NCBI GenBank assembly: GCA_950071875.1
Contig: CATMNW010000191.1
Span: forward strand, 1 to 5,442
Length of the DNA stretch: 5,442 nt
Direction of reading: 5' to 3'
Source of the DNA: an uncultured Erythrobacteraceae bacterium
GTDB taxonomy: Bacteria; Pseudomonadota; Alphaproteobacteria; Sphingomonadales; Sphingomonadaceae
Positions within the stretch are counted from its first letter, which is position 1; each line of letters opens with the position of its first letter. Positions 1 to 4,127 of this stretch are shown here, piece after piece. The notes beneath the pieces are model-generated. The model was not told where the DNA came from. It worked only from the letters and a program-made list of their open reading frames with translations, and did no database searches. The translations under genes were made by a program, and so were the position numbers.

Positions 1-158
1 GCGCCCTTTTCAAGGTCCTGCGTCGCGGCGTTGAACGCCTTGCAGAATTCCATGATGTTCACGCCGCGCTGACCCAGTGCAGGGCCGATCGGGGGCGAGG
101 GGTTGGCGGTGCCGGCGGGCACCTGCAGCTTGATATAGCCGTCGATCTTCTTGGCCAT
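1..158 (-). CDS. rplK: 50S ribosomal protein L11, N-terminal part (runs off left edge)
   Basis: The minus-strand reading starts MAKKIDGYIKLQVPAGTANP and continues through the L11 signature PSPPIGPALGQRGVNIMEFC; 52 complete codons are visible. L11 binds the GTPase-associated region of 23S rRNA. The conserved prolines at residues 20, 22 and 23, in the N-terminal domain that contacts elongation factors and thiopeptide antibiotics in the family, are all present. The start at 158 is fixed by an excellent Shine-Dalgarno (GAAAGGAGG on the minus strand, core AGGAGG at 165-170), six bases upstream. In most bacteria rplK follows nusG directly, but here nusG ends 2.9 kb away with three opposite-strand genes between. 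The gene therefore probably uses its own promoter (candidate at 282-309) and a leader of roughly 115 bases. The C-terminal RNA-binding domain lies outside the window. Identity is secure. Confidence 0.97.
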   Translation of the reverse strand, partial: MAKKIDGYIKLQVPAGTANPSPPIGPALGQRGVNIMEFCKAFNAATQDLEKG

Positions 159-181
159 GAATGGCCTCCTTTCTCACTATC

Positions 182-205
182 GCCGCGCCTGTTTCCAGCC
201 GCGGC
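182..205 (-). promoter_or_regulatory. GAAA-capped hairpin in the rplK leader
   Basis: Read on the minus strand, GCCGCG (205-200) pairs with CGCGGC (187-182), followed inward by a single G/G mismatch and a 3-bp CTG/CAG stem closed by a GAAA tetraloop. The hairpin ends about ten bases before the AGGAGG ribosome binding site of rplK. A stable stem with a GNRA loop this close to the ribosome binding site of an L11 gene could be part of a translational control element. In other bacteria the rplK-rplA operon is repressed by L1 binding to its leader mRNA. The structure is seen in the sequence; the regulatory role is inferred. Confidence 0.45.
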
Positions 206-281
206 TCATGGTAAGCGGTCAAGCGGTCCGATGCGATCGAACCTCCCGCGCGATTTCCCGAAGATGACTTGGGAAGGCGCG

Positions 282-309
282 CACATAGCGATTCAGGCCC
301 GATTTGCAA
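282..309 (-). promoter_or_regulatory. Candidate promoter for rplK
   Basis: On the minus strand, TTGCAA (309-304) is followed after 16 bases by TATGTG (287-282). This resembles alphaproteobacterial housekeeping promoters, and the downstream context CTATGTGCGC is like that of the secE candidate promoter (CTAGATGCGC). It would start a transcript near 275 with a leader of about 115 bases. Because nusG is 2.9 kb upstream and separated by a strong terminator, rplK needs a promoter in this gap. The hexamers are imperfect and no transcript data are available. Confidence 0.4.
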
Positions 310-362
310 GCGATTCGCGTGTCCCGCCTGTCGGAACCTGTTGCCCTTCGGTCGACCGCAAT

Positions 363-391
363 TTGCCCGCGCCCGGCATGTGTTGTAAGTC
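363..391 (+). promoter_or_regulatory. Weak candidate promoter for the aspartic protease gene
   Basis: TTGCCC at 363-368 and TAAGTC at 386-391 are 17 bases apart, just ahead of the proposed ATG at 399. If used, transcription would begin almost at the ATG, giving a leaderless or nearly leaderless mRNA. That would fit the lack of a Shine-Dalgarno sequence there. The -10 match is poor, so this is a suggestion only. Confidence 0.18.
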
Positions 392-398
392 TATCAGT

Positions 399-1436
399 AT
401 GAGGATGCCCCCGAATGCGCTTGCCCTGGCCGCGCTATTGTGCGCGGGGGTGGCCGCTGCCTCTGACCGGCAGGACGGGGCAGCGCAGGATACCGGCACG
501 CGCATGCCTGCCCTGCCCCCGGCAGAATTCGATGAAGAACTGGCCATCGGCGGTGAAGAAATCGGCGCCCACAAGCTGCGCAGCCGCATGACGGTGGACG
601 TCATGGTGAACGGCACCGGCCCGCACAAATTCGTAGTCGACAGCGGCGCGGACACATCTGTGGTCGGGGAGAAGCTGGCCGGAACGCTGGCCATGCCCGA
701 AGGCTCTCCCACGATGTTGCATGGCGTGACCGAGAGCAAGGTAGTGGACCGGGTAATCGTCGACGAGATCGCTCTGGGCCCCACAGTCACCACCGATCTG
801 GAATTGCCGGTGCTGGACGAACGCGATCTTGGCGGAGATGGCATGATCGGCCTCGATGCGCTTGTCGAACAGCGCCTGCTGCTCGATTTCGAGAAGCGCC
901 ACATCAGCGTCGATGACGGTTTCACACCGGGCAGTGCGATGGACGGCATGATCGTGGTGAACGGCAGGTTGCAGAACGGCCAGCTGATACTGACCGCAGT
1001 GTCGGCAGGGGCTGAAAAGATCGACGCGGTGGTCGATACCGGATCCGAAATTACCATCGGGAACCGCGCCCTGCGTGACAAGCTTGCCCTCAGGCGCGCC
1101 GGAGATTTCAGCAAGATCACGGTTTACGGCGTCACCGGAAAGGCACTGGAGATCGACTTCCTGCTGGTGAAGGAGATGACGCTTGGGCCGGTTTTCCTGC
1201 GCAATGTGCCCATCGCCTTTGCCGACATACCGCCATTCGAAGTCTTCGGCATCGCCGACAAGCCGGCGATGCTTCTGGGCACAGATCTGATGGAAAATTT
1301 CCGCCGGGTCTCGCTCGATTTCAAGGATCGCAAGGTGCGCTTCCAGCTGAAGAAATGCGAGAACACCTCGCTGGTATTGCGCACCACCACGCTTGCCTCG
1401 AGGTTGAGAGCCGACCGCGCCAGCGCGTGTAGCTGA
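399..1436 (+). CDS. Secreted two-domain retropepsin-like aspartic protease
   Basis: A 345-residue protein with a short N-terminal signal peptide (hydrophobic stretch at residues 7-21, Ala-rich cleavage region near residues 19-21), so probably periplasmic. Two copies of a retropepsin-type fold are visible. The first has the catalytic motif VVDSGADTSVVG (Asp81) and closes with MIGLDAL at residues 149-155. The second has VVDTGSEITIGN (Asp213) and closes with MLLGTDL at residues 291-297. Each closing motif is followed by the strand LDFEKRHISV or LDFKDRKVRF. Together the lobes could form one bilobal active site, as pepsin-like enzymes do, rather than the homodimer of single-domain retropepsins. 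The substrate is unknown. A tail after residue 318 contains Cys320 and Cys344. The open frame extends upstream to 231, but the start at 399 is chosen because it puts the signal peptide at the N-terminus. The upstream 56 codons look non-coding, and no good Shine-Dalgarno supports any start. It may be co-transcribed with the next gene, 46 bases downstream with no terminator between. Confidence 0.85.
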   Translation: MRMPPNALALAALLCAGVAAASDRQDGAAQDTGTRMPALPPAEFDEELAIGGEEIGAHKLRSRMTVDVMVNGTGPHKFVVDSGADTSVVGEKLAGTLAMPEGSPTMLHGVTESKVVDRVIVDEIALGPTVTTDLELPVLDERDLGGDGMIGLDALVEQRLLLDFEKRHISVDDGFTPGSAMDGMIVVNGRLQNGQLILTAVSAGAEKIDAVVDTGSEITIGNRALRDKLALRRAGDFSKITVYGVTGKALEIDFLLVKEMTLGPVFLRNVPIAFADIPPFEVFGIADKPAMLLGTDLMENFRRVSLDFKDRKVRFQLKKCENTSLVLRTTTLASRLRADRASACS

Positions 1437-1482
1437 CAAACCCCATTGCCCTGATCACGCCGCCACCATAAAGGCGCGGCCG

Positions 1483-1857
1483 ATGGAACGGGCGCGGTCA
1501 ACAAAGGCGATATGGTTGCTGCTGGCGGCAACGCTGTTCCTGCGCGCGCTGGTGCCTGCAGGCTGGATGCCCGACACCGGCCGCACCGATACGATCGTCG
1601 CGAAAATGTGTAATTCGACCGCGACGGTCGTCATCCCGATCGACCGGGAATCCGGGCCCGCCGAGCCTACTACGCATGAAACCGGCACCTGTCTCTTTGC
1701 CGGTTTTGCCGGCGATGCACCGTTGCCGGAAACGTCCGTGGGCGCCGATCGAATGGTGCCGCCTGCGCAACAACCCATCGGCGTGCTGGCGTCCTTGCTG
1801 CTTGAACGCGCCGCCTACCTCCTGCCGCCCGGCAGGGCTCCGCCTGTCGCCGCCTGA
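1483..1857 (+). CDS. Small DUF2946-like membrane-anchored protein
   Basis: A 124-residue protein. After a basic N-terminus (MERARSTKA), a hydrophobic segment spans residues about 9-23 and runs into RALVPAGWMPD, followed by a Cys43 region (IVAKMCNSTATVV), a polar stretch with His65, and Cys70 in GTCLFAGFAG. A second hydrophobic patch (residues 99-114) lies near the C-terminus. This pattern (one N-terminal membrane helix, a GWMP-type motif, one early Cys, then a Cys-x-Phe-Ala segment) is what I recognise as the DUF2946 family. That family has no established biochemical role but is often found next to copper-related outer-membrane proteins in proteobacteria. The start has a Shine-Dalgarno-like AAAGG at 1470-1474, eight bases upstream. 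The next gene, a Met/His-rich barrel, starts 68 bases downstream, which supports a role in metal handling. The family call is by pattern recognition, and the function is inferred from context only. Confidence 0.7.
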   Translation: MERARSTKAIWLLLAATLFLRALVPAGWMPDTGRTDTIVAKMCNSTATVVIPIDRESGPAEPTTHETGTCLFAGFAGDAPLPETSVGADRMVPPAQQPIGVLASLLLERAAYLLPPGRAPPVAA

Positions 1858-1858
1858 C

Positions 1859-1888
1859 CGGCGTTTCCCGTCGCCAAGGGGAACGCTG
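1859..1888 (+). other. Intergenic hairpin between the DUF2946-like gene and the barrel gene
   Basis: The arm GCGTTTCCC (1861-1869) pairs with GGGGAACGC (1878-1886), with one G-U wobble and an 8-base loop. Two further pairs (one a wobble) extend the base to 1859/1888. It sits just after the stop codon of the upstream gene and about 37 bases before the next ATG. A T-rich stretch (1901-1909) follows, but not immediately, so it is not a convincing terminator. It could be a partial attenuator or an mRNA-stabilising stem that sets different levels of the two proteins. Confidence 0.35.
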
Positions 1889-1925
1889 CAATCACGGCAA
1901 TTCTCTTTTACGACAGGAATATTCA

Positions 1926-3041
1926 ATGAAACACGTAATCGTGCGCGCCATTCTGGCGTCGCTCGCCCTGCTTGCTGCCTATCCTGCACATGCGCAGGAA
2001 GCTGAAGATGTGTCGCAGGACACCATCGTCGTCACCCCGGTTACTCTGCATCCGGCAGCGGGCCTGATGAACGAACATACCCATGACGGCGGCGAGTTCA
2101 TGATCGGCCTGCGGTATACCCGCAGCGAATATGCAGGCGCCAACCAGTCCGGCACCGACGAACTGACCGATGCGCAGGTGCTGGCGGCAGGATACGCAGT
2201 CAAAGCCCTGAAGATGAGCATGGATATGGTCATGCTCGACATCATGTATGCGCCGAACGACAAGATCACGCTGATGGTCATGCCGCACTGGATGCGTCAC
2301 GATATGACCATGGTAGGCATCGACCCCGCCAATACCGGGATGGGCCACGGTGATATGGGCAGCCACGGCGACATGGGCGACATGGGTCACGGCCACCATT
2401 CGATGGCGTTCGGCCAGACGATGAGCCATGCGACGCAGGGCTTCGGGGACACACTCGTTTCGGCAAGCTACCGGTTGGCCAACACGCCATCCTTCAAGGC
2501 GCATGCCACCCTCGGCGTCTGGGCCCCCACGGGCAAGGTCGATCGCAAGAATGCCGACGGGACCTTCGTCCATTACATGATGCAGTCCGGCAGCGGGACT
2601 TGGGACATCGAACCTTCGGTTACCGTCGCCGGACAGTCCGGCCTAGTCGGCTGGGGCGCGCAGGCAAGCTATCGCTGGCGTACCGATGACGAGAACGAGA
2701 GCGGTTTCGCGTTCGGCGACAAGGCGCAAGCGACGGGTTGGCTAAGCTATCTGGTGGATAGCGGTTTCAGCCTGACCAGCCGCGTCACCTGGGAGCATGA
2801 AGGCCAGATCCTCGGTCACTACAACGGTCCACACAACCACGCCACGCCCTCGGACATCCAGGCCAATTACGGCGGGGACAAAAGCCTTGCCGGCTTCGGC
2901 GCGAACGTGGCGCTGCCGGTAGGCGGGCCCGACCGCCCGCAGCTGGGCGTCGAGTTCGGCGTGCCCGTCTATCAGGACCTGAACGGTATCCAGTTGCCCG
3001 AAGACTGGCGCCTTTCGGTTTCGCTGGGGCATACCTTCTGA
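1926..3041 (+). CDS. Outer-membrane beta-barrel 'transporter' family protein with Met/His-rich, likely copper-binding, loop
   Basis: A 371-residue protein with a clear Sec signal peptide cleaved after AHA (residues 21-23) and a C-terminal HTF, the terminal aromatic residue typical of outer-membrane barrels. The mature part opens with LMNEHTHDGGEFMIGLRYTR and continues with alternating amphipathic strands. Recognisable segments are LDIMYAPNDKITLMVMPHWM, GFGDTLVSASYRL, LGVWAPTGKVD, YMMQSGSGTWDIEPSVTVAG and WGAQASYRWR. This layout matches the barrel proteins annotated as 'transporter' or MetA-pathway phenol degradation-like (PF13557 type), which I recall seeing beside copper and other metal genes. 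The striking part is a Met/His/Asp/Gly-rich loop at residues 139-160 (MGHGDMGSHGDMGDMG then HGHHSM). It is preceded by a Met-dense stretch at residues about 73-85. Met-His clusters of this kind bind Cu(I)/Cu(II) in periplasmic copper proteins. A Shine-Dalgarno AGGA (1915-1918) lies seven bases before the ATG. The gene ends at a strong terminator. The barrel call is firm; copper as ligand is inferred. Confidence 0.82.
   Translation: MKHVIVRAILASLALLAAYPAHAQEAEDVSQDTIVVTPVTLHPAAGLMNEHTHDGGEFMIGLRYTRSEYAGANQSGTDELTDAQVLAAGYAVKALKMSMDMVMLDIMYAPNDKITLMVMPHWMRHDMTMVGIDPANTGMGHGDMGSHGDMGDMGHGHHSMAFGQTMSHATQGFGDTLVSASYRLANTPSFKAHATLGVWAPTGKVDRKNADGTFVHYMMQSGSGTWDIEPSVTVAGQSGLVGWGAQASYRWRTDDENESGFAFGDKAQATGWLSYLVDSGFSLTSRVTWEHEGQILGHYNGPHNHATPSDIQANYGGDKSLAGFGANVALPVGGPDRPQLGVEFGVPVYQDLNGIQLPEDWRLSVSLGHTF
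2345..2380 (+). repeat. Degenerate 18-bp tandem repeat encoding the metal-binding loop
   Basis: Two adjacent 18-base units start at 2345 (CCACGGTGATATGGGCAG) and 2363 (CCACGGCGACATGGGCGA), matching at 14 of 18 positions. Both encode H-G-D-M-G plus one residue. A further partial unit (GACATGGGTCACGG) follows, shifted by 12 bases. Because the unit is a multiple of three, copy-number changes would lengthen or shorten the Met/His loop without breaking the frame. Confidence 0.7.
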
Positions 3042-3046
3042 ATCGA

Positions 3047-3081
3047 AAAGGCCCCGCCCGGATCGTCCGGGCGGGGCCTTT
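3047..3081. terminator. Bidirectional intrinsic terminator between the barrel gene and nusG
   Basis: A perfect 16-bp stem (arms 3047-3062 and 3066-3081) is built around GGCCCCGCCCGGA with a 3-base TCG loop. The GC core is flanked by AAA on one side and TTT on the other, so each strand reads a GC-rich stem followed by a short T run. It lies six bases after the stop of the plus-strand barrel gene and 25 bases after the stop of the convergent nusG, so it can end both transcripts. Confidence 0.92.
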
Positions 3082-3105
3082 CAAAAACCGTGGCCAGGCC
3101 GCGGT

Positions 3106-3642
3106 TTACTTAACCAGTTCGACCTGCTCGAAATCGAGTTCGACAGGCGTGGCACGACCGAAGATCGATACCGAAACCTTGACCTTCTGCTTGTCGAAAT
3201 CGAGTTCCTCGACAAGGCCGTTGAAGCTGGCGAAGGGCCCGTCGAGCACCTTGACCTGGTCGCCGATTTCGTAATCGACCGAAACCTGGGTCTTCGGGGC
3301 CGACTTGGCTTCTTCCACGCCGCCGAAATAGCGTGCGGCTTCCTTCTCGGAAATCGCCTGCGGCTTGTTATTGTTGCCCAGGAAGCCGGTGACCTTCGGC
3401 GTGTTCTTCACAAGGTGATAGACATCGTCGGTCATGTTGAGCTTCGCGAGCACGTAACCCGGCATGAACTTGCGTTCGACCTGGACCTTCTTGCCGCGCT
3501 TTACCTCGGTCACGGTCTCGGTCGGAACTTCGACTTCCTCGACGCCTTCGGACAGGCCCAGACGCTCGGCCTCGGAAATGATCGAATCGCGGACCTTGTT
3601 CTCGAAGCCGGAATAGGCGTGGATGATGTACCAGCGTGCCAT
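3106..3642 (-). CDS. nusG: Transcription termination/antitermination factor NusG
   Basis: A 178-residue protein, close to the usual length of about 180. The NGN domain runs from MARWYIIHAYSGFENKV through the conserved KFMPGYVLAKL (residues 58-68) to VTGFLGN (residues 84-90). A linker and a C-terminal KOW domain follow, from about residue 124: IGDQVKVLDGPFASFNGLVE, then VSIFGRATPVELDFEQVEL. NusG binds the clamp of RNA polymerase through the NGN domain and suppresses pausing. Through KOW it contacts Rho or ribosomal protein S10, coupling transcription to termination or translation. It starts 29 bases after the secE stop, so the two are surely one operon. The Shine-Dalgarno is weak (AGGG about 12 bases upstream). 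rplK, the usual next gene, is absent at this spot; the transcript instead meets the terminator at 3047-3081. Identity is secure. Confidence 0.98.
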   Translation of the reverse strand: MARWYIIHAYSGFENKVRDSIISEAERLGLSEGVEEVEVPTETVTEVKRGKKVQVERKFMPGYVLAKLNMTDDVYHLVKNTPKVTGFLGNNNKPQAISEKEAARYFGGVEEAKSAPKTQVSVDYEIGDQVKVLDGPFASFNGLVEELDFDKQKVKVSVSIFGRATPVELDFEQVELVK

Positions 3643-3671
3643 GTGTCTGAATTACCCTGTCGAAATGCGGA

Positions 3672-3875
3672 TCAGGCGAGCGTGAGGAGCCAGCGCACGA
3701 CGGCACTGAACAGCGAATCCACGCCCAGGAAAAAGAGCGAGAGGATCAGGGTGAGGATGAACACGAAGATCGCCGTGCGCACCGTTTCTTCGCGCGTCGG
3801 CCATACGACCTTGCGCCCTTCGGCCTGCACCTGCCGGAGGAATTCCGCCGGGCTGGTCTTCTTTTCGTCTGCCAT
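3672..3875 (-). CDS. secE: Preprotein translocase subunit SecE
   Basis: A 67-residue, single-span SecE, the short form found in most bacteria. The cytoplasmic N-terminal amphipathic part (SPAEFLRQVQAEGRKVVWPT) carries the family hallmark V-x-W-P-T-R-E-E at residues 24-30. One transmembrane helix follows at about residues 34-57 (TAIFVFILTLILSLFFLGVD). SecE clamps the two halves of SecY in the inner-membrane SecYEG channel. The frame stays open upstream to 4088, but the start at 3875 (MADEKKTSP) is chosen because it gives the normal family length and N-terminus; the upstream extension reads through a tRNA-like region and shows no SecE similarity. The Shine-Dalgarno is poor. It is the first gene of secE-nusG, with a candidate promoter at 4001-4029. 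Confidence 0.97.
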   Translation of the reverse strand: MADEKKTSPAEFLRQVQAEGRKVVWPTREETVRTAIFVFILTLILSLFFLGVDSLFSAVVRWLLTLA

Positions 3876-3919
3876 CGTCCACGTCTCTCGCGTATAAATC
3901 GTGCCGCCTTCCGCCACGT

Positions 3920-3969
3920 CCCTTTCAGGTAGGGTCTCTCGCCGCCCCGGTTCAAGTCCGGGAGGGGCT
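3920..3969 (+). other. Degenerate tRNA-like segment (anticodon-arm-like and T-arm-like stem-loops)
   Basis: On the plus strand, a T-arm-like stem CCCGG/CCGGG (3946-3950 and 3958-3962) encloses the canonical T-loop TTCAAGT. Upstream, CCCT/AGGG (3920-3923 and 3931-3934) encloses the 7-base loop TTCAGGT, which reads as a CAG (leucine) anticodon loop. The spacing between them would leave a variable region of about 10 bases. The 3' acceptor-like AGGGGCT (3963-3969) has no 5' partner, and no D-arm or CCA follows. So this is at best a tRNA remnant, or a chance pair of hairpins in the secE leader (opposite strand). It is not an intact tRNA gene. Confidence 0.25.
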
Positions 3970-4000
3970 TTTCGATTCCCAATGTCGGAAGACGCAAGCG

Positions 4001-4029
4001 CATCTAGTCCCGCGCGCATCAAAAGGCAA
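4001..4029 (-). promoter_or_regulatory. secE: Candidate promoter for secE-nusG
   Basis: On the minus strand, TTGCCT (4029-4024) and TAGATG (4006-4001) are separated by 17 bases, with the flanking context CTAGATGCGC resembling the rplK candidate. The transcript would start near 3994, leaving a leader of about 119 bases before the secE ATG. That leader includes the CCCGG/CCGGG hairpin at 3946-3962. The hexamers are imperfect, but the position in a divergent gap is right. Confidence 0.4.
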
Positions 4030-4056
4030 GCCGGGGACGCCACGCGAATCTCCCCT

Positions 4057-4084
4057 TTGCAAGCGCCGCGCGCGCGACTAGCCT
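4057..4084 (+). promoter_or_regulatory. Candidate promoter for the AGCS symporter gene
   Basis: TTGCAA (4057-4062) and TAGCCT (4079-4084) lie 16 bases apart on the plus strand, giving a start near 4091 and a leader of about 37 bases before the ATG at 4128. This sits back-to-back with the secE candidate promoter. No operator repeat is obvious. Confidence 0.33.
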
Positions 4085-4127
4085 GCACGCTTTCAAGTCT
4101 GCGGGACGCACGAGGGGAATTTTTGCA

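Noticed and set aside
293..1439. Two long minus-strand open frames (293-1120 and 435-1439) opposite the protease gene
   Set aside because: They are low-complexity Ser/Arg/Pro-rich or His/Arg/Gln-rich translations without domains. The plus strand has two catalytic motifs and a signal peptide.
1498..2573. Minus-strand open frames opposite the DUF2946-like and barrel genes
   Set aside because: They are His-rich because they mirror Met (ATG to CAT) codons of the plus-strand barrel gene. They have no signal peptide, domain or plausible start.
159..3105. The three-gene block as a mobile element
   Set aside because: No transposase, integrase, terminal inverted repeats, target duplications or clear base-composition change could be seen at either end.
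3415..3897. A 160-codon plus-strand open frame across nusG and secE
   Set aside because: It is the antisense shadow of two certain genes, with no domain or ribosome binding site of its own.
3897..3969. Intact tRNA gene upstream of secE
   Set aside because: T-loop and anticodon-like loops are present, but the 5' acceptor strand, D-arm and CCA end are not. No Trp anticodon context was found on either strand.
3876..4088. N-terminal extension of secE by 71 codons
   Set aside because: It would give an abnormal SecE, and the added sequence passes through the tRNA-like T-loop (the GLEPG translation is typical of frames antisense to tRNA). The normal MADEKK start is at 3875.
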